A model generated the notes under the pieces. That model saw nothing but the letters and a program-made list of their open reading frames with translations, was not told where the DNA came from and ran no database searches. DNA of 64,000 bases from Rhododendron vialii (Eukaryota; Streptophyta; Magnoliopsida; Ericales; Ericaceae), in contig NC_080559.1 in NCBI RefSeq assembly GCF_030253575.1, forward strand, positions 4,114,501 through 4,178,500, written 5' to 3'. Positions 1-13,200 of the stretch are shown here, in pieces; the stretch's first letter is position 1; each line of letters begins with the position of its first letter. The position numbers and the translations under genes were made by a program.

Positions 1-730
1 TAAAAGTTGTGTAACGTATTTAAATCAGTGTCTTGGAGAATTACATCTGATAACAGACAAGCCTACAGTGATTTCAAAATGGCCCTTAAAGCATACAAAT
101 TCTCTAGTTCTCATATACAATTCCTCAGCTGATAAAAATTGCATGGGACTAATTACTTTGCTGGAAAAGTATGTGGCATCCCACATATCAAAACACGGGG
201 TATCTGTTTTATTACTCAATAACTGCAAAAGAAAGTTCAGAATTTGTATTGGAAAACTCTGTATATTCTGTTTGTTTGCTCTATAAAGTGGTTAATTTAC
301 CCCCAAAAAAAAAACTGCAAAAGAAAGTATCTTCATGGGTATGCAACACTTTCAGGAGATTGTTGGGGCTAAGTTATAGTCCACGTAAAATTAAGCCCCA
401 ATTCAAAGCCCCCAGATTCACACCTATGGACCTCAATAGCAAGTTAAAATCTTTCTCAAGAACCACCTAAACTGATGCCAAATCCAGATCTAAACAGCAT
501 TGCTAAGATCGCATCATCTTTGACATTAGTTGCCAGAAGAGTTTCGCTATTTAGAGTACACACATATTACTGGCCTCTAGTAGCACTTCAACCAGCCACT
601 ATAACTTAGCTCTCCAAAACAAAATATGCATTCCACTTAGGAAAATTGCAGCCACGTTTTGAAAGTTAAGATGATTTTGCAATCTCTGTTTCCGCTGAAT
701 AAGAATTACGGGTATCACCAAACAACTTAC

Positions 731-3254
731 CCTCCGGTTAAAAAGAGTCGGCCAAGAGTGGCAATGACCAGCCTTGAGCGGAGCCCCGGATGAATGAAGT
801 AAACAGCCTGCAGCCTATCCTTACAATCAGAAGGAAGCTCTTCATAGATCCACCTCAAGATCGTTAAGCCAGGGTTGTTATCTTCCTTCTGCACGGTGCT
901 GTGCATGTAGACGATGCAGAAGGGTCCTTCCGGCATCTCAGTATTGATTTTGTGAAAAACAAACTTTTTCAGCCTTTCCCCAGCTACAACTGGAGCTGGT
1001 TACCATAAAAGACCAAATAAACAAGTGAGTCAGATGGGCATCAATTAATGGACAAAAGGAAATGCAAAGAAACTATGATGTAGCCAAGGCAGTTAAGTAG
1101 AGAACAGAAAAGTCAAATAAGGAAACCCAACAGAGATTGAACAAATAATTTGAATACTCACTGGCACTTCGAAAGTAATGAATTAAGGCTACATACAACA
1201 GAACTCATACTGTCTTATTTTCATTAATGCATAGACACAAACTACACACATGTCAATTCCACTGGAAGACACACATCAAAGTGAATCTCAACCATAGTTG
1301 CTCTTTTCGAGGTAAGTTTTCTGTACCTAGCATTACTCACATTCTATTACAAAGCTTTGACATTTCATGGAAAAGCAGCAAGGAAGTGAAAACATCCAGC
1401 ATACTCGTTAGGACTGGGCATATTGTTACCAAATTGAGTAGTTTCTTTCTACAAAAGTGACAAAGAAAGTTTAAATTTTGGTTAATAAGAAGCAACTAAA
1501 CACAGCTAACTTGTTCAAAAAGCACAATTTGTGGGGGAAATGCAGCTAAAAACTAACAATCCATTAAATCACATTAGATAGGTAAGACTATAACAAGGGA
1601 TAAAAATATGGGATGGCCCGTTTGTTTGTTCTGATCAAAGCATGGATTGGAGTCATCGGACTACAGATTAAGGAGGCCCCATATCTTGCGTTGGGTTAGA
1701 ACTTTTGTAGTCGGGACTCGGGATGAAATGTCCATCGATGTACAATAACCTCGGATACGTGGAACTAATCCCCCACTATAAGTCTTTTGAAATTTCTTGC
1801 CTTTTTTATTCCTTCCCTATAATCCAGAACAGCAAATAGGGCATCAAGGTATTGTACATAACATGCTTTAAGGGGATGGTTGTGTATCAGTAACCACCCA
1901 CTAATAGGTTCAGATACCAAAAATGAGTCCCATGGGACATGTAATAAATCCCAAACTTAATCCAGCTAATCAAGCAGGCCCTTGGTGTAAGCCCACAATA
2001 CATAGGGATAGAGGGGAATGATATCCACGAACAAGTATTCAAATACTAAAGTTCAATAAATCCTAAAAAATTGCAAAAACAAACAAAACCCAGAGGCCAA
2101 AAGAATCCAAAAAGTTCATGGAATCAAACAAAACCAATCCAGATCCTGCAAAAAATTCTAAAGCTCAAACTACGTACACTCAAAACAGCCACAATCAAAT
2201 ATGACACAAAGTCCACGTCCACATATGTAAAGTGCTAATTTACCAGGGAAGTATTGTCGGACCATATGGAAGATACTTAATCCAGCCAATCAAACAGGCT
2301 TTAACCGTGCAATACGTAAAGGGAAGTGATATCCATGAACAAGTATAAGTATTCACATATTAAGTCAATAAATCCTCAAATTTTGAAAAATAAAAAGCAG
2401 ATGCCAAAAGCATCCAAAATGTCGTTGGATTAGAAGAGCTAAAACCTAACACTAAACATAGCCCAAGTCCACATATTTAGGCGGGCAAAACCGCTCATCA
2501 AGGCTTGAGCCTTAGGGTTTGCTGTTTGCTCCTCCTAAGAGCTACTCCAATGCAATCCTCCAACACACATTTTTGCCCTCCAAAACACCTTTTCGATAAC
2601 AATTCCTCCAGTTTGGAGGAAAATAATGCTTCAACCCATACTACATTTGCGAAGGATTGTACTTCCATCCTCTGTTTTTGGAGGATGAAAACAGTTCATA
2701 CTCCATATTTGGAAGAATAGAGACAAAAAATGTGTTTTGGAGGATGGGTACTGAAGGAATGGAGACAAAAAGGTGCCTTGTTCTAGGGCACAAAGGTGTT
2801 TAGGATGATTGGTCGGAGATGCCCTAAGGACTACAAGGACTTTGACCCGGCTTTAATGGGGTCATCTGCTAGTGAACGGTGAAATTGGCCAGCCAAATTA
2901 GTCGAAGTTTGCGTAAGCCTGGCCAGGATTCAGGAAAAAATTACTGTATCAAGGTGGGCAATGAGTTTTACCCGGGAAGTATTTTCCGACGATCCGGAAG
3001 ATGCGATTGCCGTCCTTGTCGGAGCCGTTCTCGAGGCGGAAGAACTGCAAGAATTCGAGGTCGGAGAAGTCCTCGTCGGCGGGGAGGTCAGAGGGACAGT
3101 CGTGCCAGTTGTCATCGGTAGGAGCAGGAAGGGATTGATGATGATCTTCTGTTGTTTGCCTGTCGGACGCGGACAAGAAAGGGCGGGCGTCGATGCCAAG
3201 ATCCGAGGCCAGTACGAACACCGAGAAGTCTTCCGACGTTGAAGAACCCCCCAT
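731..3254 (-). CDS. Sec14-like / CRAL-TRIO domain protein, 5' part (partial)
   Basis: Two exons are visible on the minus strand: 3254-2972 (ATG at 3254) and 995-731. The GT donor follows 2972, the AG acceptor precedes 995, and a second GT donor follows 731. The joined frame is open. It reads a short acidic N-terminus with NWHDCPSDLPADEDFSD, then GNRIFRIVGKYFP, then VVAGERLKKFVFHKI and GPFCIVYMHSTVQ, ending in FIHPGLRSRLVIATLGR. This order matches plant proteins of the divergent CRAL/TRIO (Sec14-like lipid-binding) family, such as the product of Arabidopsis At4g35750 (recalled from memory, not searched). Sec14-like domains bind or transfer phospholipids or other small hydrophobic ligands; no ligand can be inferred here. 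The remaining exons were not found in 1-730 and should lie left of the window. Intron 1 (2971-996) is long and repeat-rich. Confidence 0.85.
1255..1330. repeat. Fragment of the MITE family also found at 22383
   Basis: The stretch containing 'acacatcaaagtgaatctcaacca', 'gctcttttcga' and 'ctgtacctagcatt' matches the right half of the hairpin element at 22383-22545. The left half is not recognisable here, so this is a diverged or partial copy inside the intron. Confidence 0.4.
1951..2440. repeat. Diverged direct repeat in the Sec14-like gene intron 1
   Basis: About 1951-2131 and 2275-2440 are diverged direct copies. Both contain 'cttaatccagc.aatcaa.cagg', then 'gatatccatgaacaagtat' or a close variant, then 'caataaatcct' and 'gccaaaag.atccaaaa'. 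The offset is about 325 bases. The duplication lies entirely in the intron and has no coding potential. Confidence 0.6.
2539..2826. mobile_element. MITE-like inverted-repeat element (intronic)
   Basis: The left end reads 'agctactccaatgcaatcctccaa' and the right end is its approximate reverse complement, 'aggatgattggtcggagatgccct'. The interior repeats 'cctccaaaac' and 'ttttggagga' on opposite strands, so the segment can fold on itself. The ends resemble the 'gagcatctccaa' class of plant MITEs also seen at 46384. No target duplication is certain. Confidence 0.4.
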
Positions 3255-4890
3255 ATCTCTCTCTGCGTAGCGATTGTTCTGAAGGGTTTCGTAAGAGCAT
3301 CAGTGGATAATAATTTGAGGGGGAGCGGTGGAGCCCATGTTTGGAGTAGTCAAAGCTATCTCCAACATAAAAGAGTGACACAACCGTCAATCGTGGAGAT
3401 GAACGGTCCGATTGATCTCTCAGTATTCATTTGGCAGGAGGTGCTTGACAGCATTTCCGTTAGTTTATAAGTACATTTGCAAGGTATTTCATATATAATA
3501 AAATTAACGAGGAATTTGAAACAGACCAAGTATCACACCAATACTAGTACGTATTGTAACAGTAACTAAAAATGGTATCATTTTCAGTATGGTATTCAAA
3601 ACCTTGGTATATCCCTACTCTTTTAACTCTTTTTCCTAACCCAAATCCAAATTTTGAGTAAATTTTCCAAACAAAAATTATTCCAGTTCTTTACTCAAAT
3701 CTATATCAAATTAAGGTTTATACTCAAACTAAAGAAGGAACAAATTTTTATTTAAACTCTGCAAGATTATTTCTCCCCTTCCAAATTTATAACAATGTCA
3801 TCAATTAAGCTATTATACAAATTTGTGCTTAGATTTGAATTTGTCAGTATCACATACTAAATGAAGTTTTTACTAAAAAATGTGAGTGAGATACTAACAC
3901 GGTTACATTATGGGTGAATACGAATAAAAATTTGTTTGAAATTGTTGGATACAGTATATCATCTATGCACTAAAATTTGTGCCCCCAGACTTTCTGATCT
4001 CAAAAGCAAAAGCTTGAAGGAAAAAAAGAAAACCTCTAACAACAAATGCTGGTAGATACTTGCCCAAAAAAAAAAAAAAAAACAAATGGTGGTAGAGGAA
4101 TTTTGGTCGGGCTACGATCGAGATACAAGTGCTTAATCTCCATAGGTTTCCTGAAGCAACAACAAATTTAAAAACCAAGAGAAAGCTTTGGCCGACTGTA
4201 ATGAAAATAGAGGAATTTTGTAATCTAGAAACCTACACTAGAAAATAGAGGAGGAAGTCGAAGAAGAGAGACGTGTCATAGTTGCCACCGGACCCGGCGA
4301 CTACCAGCGTTTGTTTGGTTTTTTTTTTTCCGACATTCGTTAAACCTAATAAGTGTTCTAGGGGACTTTGGAAGGGAGATGAGTACTTATTGACATTTGG
4401 TTGAGAGAGAATAAAGGTAAGTTTTGTGAAAGGGTAATCAAGTCATTGTGCATGGATCTGTTAACGCGATTAACCAACAAACTTGGACCGGTGGTTTAAA
4501 GTATTTTTCTATAACTAGAGGAGGAATGTGCGTTTCAAGAAAACTTCAGGGGGTGTTAGTGAAATTTAATTTACCCATTCAATGACAGTGCCATGGAAGC
4601 ATCTGCGAGCCAGTCAATACTGCCACCAACTTCCACATTTGAAATTTCAAGTCATGCCCATGGGAAAAAAAAAAGACTAGTAAAGCACACACAAGCCTAC
4701 CGTCAACATAACAGCCTAGCATGTTTCAAAAATGCCCGGCGCTTTCGCTCTCAATCCTCGCATTGTACTCGTGCTCGCAATCCTCACTCTCGCGGATTTT
4801 AATAGTTTCGGATCGGTTTCAAAAACGCTTTCATAATCGCGTTCCCTTCCACGCACCCGCACGCGAATTATGTGACTTAGGTTCCACACC
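3255..4890. other. Intergenic region between divergent genes
   Basis: This stretch separates the minus-strand Sec14-like gene from the plus-strand DUF247 gene, so it should hold both promoters. It is AT-rich with an A-run near 4067-4083. No coding sequence, RNA gene or clear transposon end was found. The short open frames here are unsupported. Confidence 0.5.
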
Positions 4891-4895
4891 CATCT

Positions 4896-4902
4896 TATAT
4901 AT
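4896..4902 (+). promoter_or_regulatory. Probable TATA box of the DUF247 gene
   Basis: A TATATAT motif within 'catcttatatatggtag' lies 56 bases before the ATG at 4958. The spacing would leave a short 5' leader of about 25-30 bases. It is inferred only from motif and position. Confidence 0.5.
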
Positions 4903-4957
4903 GGTAGTAAGTAAGATATTCCAATCCCTCCACCAATTGCTGTAAAATTAGCATCCA

Positions 4958-6394
4958 ATGACTCAAACAAATGGAGCTCATTGGGGAAGCAACACCGGCA
5001 TCAATAACAACCATTATGCAGAGCAAAAAATGGCGATCAAAATCGACGTGGGGAAGGAATCAAATGAAAATGGTATACTTCTCAAGCGTCGAATCAAGAA
5101 AGTTCCGCCGGTGTTGCGAAACAATGAAAACAACAAGGGAGAATACGATCCAAAGGTGGTTTCTTTAGGTCCTTACCACCATGGGAAACCCGAGCTTCAG
5201 CTGGTGGAGAGCCTCAAGCCAATGGTGGCGAGACTGTTTGTTTCTGACAGCAACAAGGACATGGAAGAGTTCTACGAGAAGGTGCTGTTGATGGTTGATG
5301 ACATGAGAAGTTGCTACGATGAAGGTTCAACAATTACGTATAGCGATGATGAATTTGCTAAAATGATGCTCTTGGATGGTTGCTTCGTTCTGGGTATGAT
5401 CGAGAGTTTTGACAGCTCCGATCACAAACCAGACCGGGGAGCAAAATACGATGATGTTATGACTCACTTAGGCGTGTTGGTGTGGTATTCCATAAATTCA
5501 GATATGGTTTTCTTGCTTGAGAATCAACTCCCGTTTCAAGTTCTCGAGTTGCTAATGAGTTTAAAATACAAAGATGATGAGGGGATGAAACGAATCAACG
5601 CGTTTTTGGAAGTTCAGATTCCTTGGGACCTGCCATTTAAGATCAAGACGGAAACAAAAGGCAGTGGATGTGAAAACCAGCCCCTTCATATTCTTCAGTT
5701 GTTCTGGGAAAAATTGCTCTTGGACCAATATGCTGATGAAGTTAACCAACCCCTTCACCATCTCAACTCACTGAGGAGCTCACAAAGAGTGAAACACAAA
5801 AATGGTAGGGGCAAAGTTAATGTTAAGGATTATATTCATTCGTTTCGTTCTGTCACCGAGCTCAGAGCGAAGGGGATTCATTTTCGGCCTATCAATTCTA
5901 AATCTCGCAAGGCCATCACGTTCGAATCCTTTTGGTTCAGTGGATTGCTCGAACTTCCCCCGTTCCTCGTGACTCCCAAGACCAAAACAATGTTATCCAA
6001 CATCATTGCTTACGAGATGTGGTCAGACAATACTAACAGCCTTGCGATCACCTCTTACGTCGGTTTCCTGAAGTCACTCATTGATCACCCGGACGATGTG
6101 AAAGAGTTGCGATCAAAGCATGTACTGTTCAACAGGCTTGGCAGCGACGAAGAGGTGGCTAATATCTTCAAAGAGATCTCCACTTTTGCAGCGGAGGATT
6201 ACGGGATATATGGAGATGTTACGCAGAGCATCGAGGAGCATTACAAGAGCATGGTGAAGACATGGATGGCTGAATTCTTTCATAAGCATTTTAGCAGCCC
6301 GTGGACTGTTGTTGCTTCGATCGCTGCATCTTTTATGGTTGTCTCGAGTTTTCTTCAGTCCTACTTTACGATGTTCCCTCGATCCACCAACTAG
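4958..6394 (+). CDS. DUF247 (UPF0481) membrane-anchored protein
   Basis: A single 478-residue open frame without introns, as is usual for this plant family. Family landmarks appear in order: KVVSLGPYHHGKPEL after the N-terminal tail, MMLLDGCFVLGMIE, DMVFLLENQLPFQVLELL, SVTELRAKGIHFR, and a C-terminal hydrophobic segment, TVVASIAASFMVVSSFLQ, that fits one membrane anchor near residues 445-468. The start at 4958 follows a TATA-like motif at 4896. A second ATG in frame at 5030 (MAIKIDV) is an alternative start that would give a protein closer to the conserved core. Molecular function is unknown. Some grass DUF247 genes sit at self-incompatibility loci, but nothing here shows such a role. Length and motifs are intact, so the gene is probably functional. 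AATAAA at 6605-6610 is a possible poly(A) signal. Confidence 0.92.
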   Translation: MTQTNGAHWGSNTGINNNHYAEQKMAIKIDVGKESNENGILLKRRIKKVPPVLRNNENNKGEYDPKVVSLGPYHHGKPELQLVESLKPMVARLFVSDSNKDMEEFYEKVLLMVDDMRSCYDEGSTITYSDDEFAKMMLLDGCFVLGMIESFDSSDHKPDRGAKYDDVMTHLGVLVWYSINSDMVFLLENQLPFQVLELLMSLKYKDDEGMKRINAFLEVQIPWDLPFKIKTETKGSGCENQPLHILQLFWEKLLLDQYADEVNQPLHHLNSLRSSQRVKHKNGRGKVNVKDYIHSFRSVTELRAKGIHFRPINSKSRKAITFESFWFSGLLELPPFLVTPKTKTMLSNIIAYEMWSDNTNSLAITSYVGFLKSLIDHPDDVKELRSKHVLFNRLGSDEEVANIFKEISTFAAEDYGIYGDVTQSIEEHYKSMVKTWMAEFFHKHFSSPWTVVASIAASFMVVSSFLQSYFTMFPRSTN

Positions 6395-7293
6395 ATGTGT
6401 TCCATTTTCAACTAAGGCTCCATTCAATGATCCTTGCAATACATGGATGTAAGGAAAGTGAAGATATTTATTTGCCTGCACTGTCATGAAATTATGCTAG
6501 ATGCAAAATCAGCATAGATGCTAAGCACTTTATATAGAAGACTTCTATGCTATGCTGCAGAAGAAACTTACATCCATCTTTCAATAACTATGACTTCCAT
6601 TCGTAATAAAGACAACAATGTCATCATTAACTTTCTTTTCGATAGTGCGGTATCCAGTCTAATAGTTTGACGAATCCCATCGTTCACTAGCAGAAAGTCC
6701 AATTAAAATCGGGAAAAAGCCATGGATAAACTGCCCAATCACAGAAACTGATAGCATATAGCTGGAAGTACTCCACGCAGACACCCGAGGATTCATCTTT
6801 TACTACGACTTTGCAGTCAAGAAATAGAGCAAAACAATTTTAGGATACATTAGCTGCGGCTTTGGGGGCGTGACGGTTTTCTGGAATTTCACCAGTTGGA
6901 CATTGGACGATAGCTAAACTTGTTGAAGTGTTTGCGTGCAGATAGAATCATCCCAACGACGATAAATTGATTATATGATCTCCATGAAATTTACGTTGGA
7001 ATCACATCCTTTATTAATTTAGTAAGTTCGTGGACAGAGAATAGAGCTTAAATCACTAAACCAATTAAAAATAAACCTAGTAATCTCTCCAACATAGATA
7101 CCTAATAGACCTGAAATCCAATCTCTAAAAAGAAACTGCAATATCATCCTAAAACCTCCTAATACTACGACTCACTGAAAACAATTGATCTTGCATGTCT
7201 GCCATCAATTTGACCGCATCACCTCTTCAAATTGCATATGGATTGATTAAGTTGGCTTACCAGCAAAATTAGCCTCTGAAGCAGAGTCGAAAA
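6395..7293. other. Tail-to-tail intergenic region
   Basis: This region separates the 3' ends of the plus-strand DUF247 gene and the minus-strand P5CR gene. It holds candidate poly(A) signals, AATAAA at 6605 (plus) and TTTATT at 7010-7015 (AATAAA on the minus strand). A segment near 7030-7090 recurs, diverged, near 7930-7990 inside the P5CR intron. No gene was seen. Confidence 0.5.
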
Positions 7294-10200
7294 CTATCTC
7301 TTGGAAAATTCTTGGCTACGTTTGGTGGCAGCAACAACAGCATTCATTAAGATCCCACGAAACCCACCCTTCTCCAACTCATGAATACCAGCAATGGTGG
7401 TCCCACCAGGTGATGCAACATCATCTTTAAGCTGACCTGGATGCTTCCCTCCTTTGCTAACCATAGACGCTGCTCCTAGTACCTGCAAACAAAGCATTTT
7501 TAGTTATTATCCCAAAAAGAGAAAGAAGAAAGCAATCCAGTTGCTCCAGTAGCATGGAATTTAACAAAAATGAATATTAGTAAAGGAAAACAAGGGAAAC
7601 GCAGAGTATGTGGCATTGAAAATGCAGCCAGCAAGTCTGTGTAATTAGTCAACCAACTGTGATGATAACATGAGAAGCAAAATTTGAAAGGAAATACCAT
7701 CGAAATAGCTCTAATTTTGAATGAATCAGATTTCAGTATAGACTCTGTATACATTATATTTGCATGTTTTGCCATCGCAGGTGTTGGAAAATCTCAAATT
7801 GGAGCACAGAGTCTCTACCTGCTTGTTATTTAACTTGCTTGCGAGAACATTTGCTTGAGGTGAGAAACTTTGTTTCAAAAACTTGAAAATTTTAAAGCTT
7901 CTGAAATTAAACAAAAGAGGTAACAAATTCTTGACAGAAAATAGAGCTCAAGTAACTAAAGCCAATAAAAATAAACCTAGTAATCTCTACATCTGACGTA
8001 GACTCTGTATACATTATATTTATGCATTATTGCTCGAATGAGCAACGTGGTTTTCCAGTTTATTGACTCGATAGAGGGTTCTCGACTTCTCGTAATAAAT
8101 CTTCACTAAGCCTGCTGATTACTTTCTGCTGCGTGTCTTTCAGTTTCAGCCTATCTTTACTATTATCTGGGGCTTGAGTTTTTCCTCTGGCTAAATGAAA
8201 ACCGTCACCACTTGTACTGTTCTACATATAGTTAAATCGCGATAACAACTGGTCAGTCATTAACTGGATCATTCCATCACCTTTTCCCGGAAAGCAAATA
8301 ATACATAGTAACATGGTTGCATTTTCCATAATTCAGCTTTAAGGTGCAATAATACATAGTAACATGGTTGCATTTTCCATAATTCAGCTTTAAGGTGCAT
8401 TACATACAGATATGGTTCTTAGGACAGAAGTAATAATTTTCCCAAGTCCACCACACCTTGGCGCTCTACTCCATATAGCATAACCCTCTGATTACCTAAA
8501 TTCCAATCTTAAGTGATGAGAAAACCTTGCCTGAGTCAAACCATAAGACGTAAACTCATTGCCCCATTGGACTTTCAGGACTGTCGCAAGAACTAGACTT
8601 TCGTATATATTTAAATGAAAGCTCCATACATGCGAGACCAGCTAGGGTGTACCGACTATTGTGGTGGCAGACCAAGCATAAAAGAAGCTATACTCATCAA
8701 CCTGGTCCTAATGCAAAATCAATCAGACCCGGTAGCTACACTCGTCAACTATGTATTGGCTAGTGATTGCATTGTCCAAAAGCGTGAACGCTGCTCTTCC
8801 CCCTAACGAAGAAGCATGGCTCAATCCAACAGCCTCATGAATCTGTGCAACACATGTTGGACATAGACAAGTTTGGACGTGTCCACCCAGACACATGTTG
8901 GACATGCCAAAACATGCCTGATTATATTATCAATTTTGTTTCATGGCCACACTAGGGAAACAGCGGTATGCGACACATTAGGAGTTCAAAACAATAGTAG
9001 AAAAAGTTGGGGACTCGTCAAATTTATCATGATTCATGCATGCTTAGTTGTTAGTTTTTCTTTCAACAAGGATGCTTATTTCATTCAAGCGTGTTTTGTG
9101 ATGTTATATATTTACAATTTTTGTTCTTCTGTGTCTTTTTTTATCTTTCATATGTTAGAAGCAATGTTCAGGATCTGTTTATGAGTTTATAATACTTCTA
9201 GTTTTTGTATCCCACATGTTTGTTTCCTAATTATTGAGAAAACGACATGCCTGAAAAAGAAGAAGCAACTGCGAAAATTCTGTAATCCTTGGAATGAATA
9301 TAACCCTGTTAAGCTCAACAGAAATATAATCACGTCGCATGACTGCTCATCAGGAATTGAAAATAGGTTAAAATAAGAGACAGGTAACTCACAGTTTGAG
9401 AAGCTAGACCCAACGCAAGTTCCCTTGGTAAACCTGCCGCCACCCCTCCATCAGCCAAAGCCTCTATTGCCAAGTAAATATATGCTGGGCCGCTGCCACT
9501 GAATATGTTGAGCAAAAAGAGAAATCTCTTGTTATAACAAATTGCAACTTCATTCCTTTTTATCCACCCAAGTGTTTGTCTATCTATCAGTGAATGGGAA
9601 AAATGGAAAACCTCTATCATGAACCCCCAGATATAAAGCACCCAATAGTAGTGCTTAGACCTGTGGTACCAGAAAATGCCAACTCCGTCTTGGAACCACG
9701 ATCCAAAATAAAGCAAACCAAGACTAAAAACAGTGTATTTACCGATGCATAGCCATCCCATAGTTTTCCCTAAGAATTATTTTGTTTAAAATAAACCTTA
9801 GGCTAGAAATGAACTAAAAATCGAATGAGAGTGAAGCTTTCGTATCACGAGTGTAATTCTTTTGGTTCAAAATTCTTCTTAGAATGTGTTTGACATCAAT
9901 AACTAGAGACATGATAATCTATTAATTGGACGTTTATCTCCATGCAAAAATAGGAGCATACCCTTCTATAAATCAGTTTAGGGCATCTGATGTACCGTTT
10001 TATTGTTTCCGTTTCTCGTACCAAACGATTAGCATTCCAGCAATGTAGTAAGACACAATAGGCAAGATAATACTTTTTAGGGGTGAAAAGTACAAGGGAT
10101 ATTCGTAAATCATGAGAAATCACATACCTCAGCCCAGTTATCGCATCGAATAGTTTCTCATCAGCTTTCCATATCTTCCCAATTGCCCCAAACAGCCTAG

Positions 10201-13200
10201 CTATCAATTCGCCGTCATCCTCTGTGGCAGCTGCTCCCAAGCTCATAACTATGTGAATGCAGCCAAATTACAAGCAATAACGTCATTTGGACATTAACAA
10301 ACCAACTCATAGCAGAAAATGCAACCATGAGATCAACGGGGAAAATTTGCTAATTTGATTTAACTCAAAATGCAAGTGGGATATGTAATCAGGTGAAGGT
10401 TTCAAGGCATCAATGTGTATTTTTCTTAGCTACAATATTTTTGGAAGAAAAAAAGCTTCCCAAAAAGTACTATCACTGCTAAAGATGATTTCGCAACGAC
10501 TAACAATCCAATAACATCAATCGAAGCAGTTAAATATGTTAATAGACTGAACAATCTCATACTCGAAAGGAGAAATTTTCCTTGCAATTTGCATCTCTCT
10601 TCCAATGTGTTAGCTTGGACATTGATTTATAAAAGAGGAGTCTTATTTTCAAAGTGGGATGCATTACTAGTACAGATTGAATTCAGCACTTTCAGCATGC
10701 CTATCATACGGTGGAAGTTGACCATAACAAGCAAAGGATGAATTCACAAAATAATAATAGACTGACATCTAATCCAGGAAACAGAAGACATCACAAGAAA
10801 GAGGGCAACAGTTGATACCAGATGCTGCCTCCCCTACAGCAGCAGGAGTATTTGGAATCACCCTAATAAATCGACTGTGACCAGCCCAGTCCTGCAACAC
10901 AATAGTAGGTCCAAAGCGTGTAAAGATCATGAATTTTAAACTGAAGTGTGTTTAGATGCAGTATGTAAACTGAAAAAAGTCTCTGTAAGATAATTCCGCA
11001 CACAAAGAGGATGTCAGGTTTGAATAATAGAGACAGAGAACAGAATTCATTAAACTCATGAAAGAGCACATATACCCAGGAAAAGAAAAAGAAAGCAGTC
11101 GAAACTGAAGCATCTCCGTCTGAGTGGCTGAAACATGAAACTCCTTGAATGTTAATAAAAGATCTAGTGGCTCAAACATGAAACTCCTTGAAGGAACTCC
11201 TAGCAAACCGCTCAGTATGTACACAAACCAAGACATAGTCATGGGGTTCCAAATTACCCTATCGGCCAGTGAAACGATTGCTTTGGCAAATATAGCCAAT
11301 AGTATTCTCAATGAGGGTGATAGTCTTATATCCACCTGTGCAAAACCTCCTGCATGCAATTCCAAACTGAGAGAGTCCTAACTCCGAAGGAAAGCACAAG
11401 GAGTACAAAGCTTATACCCTCTGTAGACCGGTAACCATCTCGAAGCTAAAAATCCACATAACCATGAAGAGTACCATTCTTAACCTCCTCAAAAATGATG
11501 CTGTCATCGAGAGAAGTGATGTGCTAGTCATCAGCCAATCAAAACCGCACATGTGAGCACTCCTAGAGGGCAAAACATGCCGTAAAGTAGGCACTACATT
11601 CAAGAGCTCAAGCCTAATTGACTTCACCTGGTGGTGAGCATCCATAAGGACCATAACTATCTCTGGATATTGAAACTTGGAGTACCAAGTCGTAGTTCCT
11701 CATAAAGCAGGTCAGAATAGCAAGCCGTAGAGTAGGCACAGGTTCTTGAACAGGTTTGAAATTATCACCAAGAGCACTCAAGCACATAATCAAACAATGC
11801 TGAGTTGAAGGCTGAAGCCTATAAATAGTGAAATTATCTGCAGGTCATAAGCAGCAAGACTTCATTTTGTTTCCCCCCCTCCTCTTGTTAAGAACAAAAG
11901 CAAACATCCGCAACAATCTAGGCACACAAACTTAAACTGAACAGTGAACAATTAAACAAAAAATAAACCTCAGTCAAACGTGCATGGACAAACATCACAA
12001 ACCTAACCGAAAAAAGGTGATGGTGTAGGTCATTCAAACTAAGATAGTGCTACTCTTGTGAGGGGCATTATTTTTTTTTATTTTTTTGCCAAGTGGCATA
12101 CACCAGCAAGGGTTAGGGGGGTAGTTAGTAAGTTAATCCACAAGGGGTCCAAAGGCTGTCTATAGCCTTGAACCACAAAGGGCCCTAGTGGGGCTCGAAC
12201 CCTGGCCTTCCACATGTTAAGGACCAGGAAATACCATTGAGTTACAAGCGCATTGTTGTGAGGGGCATTAGGTACGTACATTATGTGTAGAAAGGACTAA
12301 AGCCACAAGCCTTAATATTCACATTCGCCCAATATTAGGTACCATAAGCAACAGACTGATCTGTTTTACAAACCTGAAGGTCTATTAATTTAACTCCTGC
12401 AGCAACAGAAACTAGAAGCTTCTCTGAAAGTAGTGGCTTCAACTGCAAGACCACTTCCTTAACTGCAAAGCCATGAAACAACATAATTGCTAGGAGCCTA
12501 GGGCGAATAAGAGTATATAATACGTACGAAAAAAATAGTATATAAAGAGTTTCTACAGGTAAACGTCAAGCATAGAATCTACTAGACACTGGAACAGGCT
12601 ATCACGAAGGGAATGTAAATAATAATATCTGTACCGTATGACACAGGAGAAGCAATCCCATATAAAGAGCTCCTGCATATGGTTCAGAACTTTTCACCAT
12701 GTAGCAACTGCAACAGAACACAACAATGCAAGTATGCACATGCACTTGGTTCCAATGAAGGCTCAAATTTTGCAATATTGCAATATTTCTTTACGGCTCT
12801 CAAATAAATATAGCAGCCTCCTTAGCAAGGTGGCAGTGACACGGTTTTAGGTGTAACGGCCGTAGCAGCAACCGAAGTCATCATTCTTTTAATTCCGCAC
12901 AATTTAGTGAAAACCAACTCAACTTATGTTTTTTTTCTACATCATATTTGTGGGGACTTAAAATGATCCTTCATGATTTTCCTTGTAACTGAATATGATC
13001 CAATGTATCCGCTAACTTTGTAATAGTTTTAAGCTGCTATTAAAAGAGTTTCATAAGGATTTATGCGCCCAAAATTCATAGTGCTGCACACCACTTTAAT
13101 GTAGAGCTATAAAAAAAAAAAAAAAAAACCCAAGAGTCTATAGAGATTACAGGTTGTGGAGGATGCAGAATACAAATTCCAAACGATAAAAATAAATTCC

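Noticed and set aside
12180-12215. Possible tRNA gene because of the 'ggttcgagcccc' box
   Set aside because: There is no cloverleaf; the box belongs to a SINE with target duplications and an A-rich tail.
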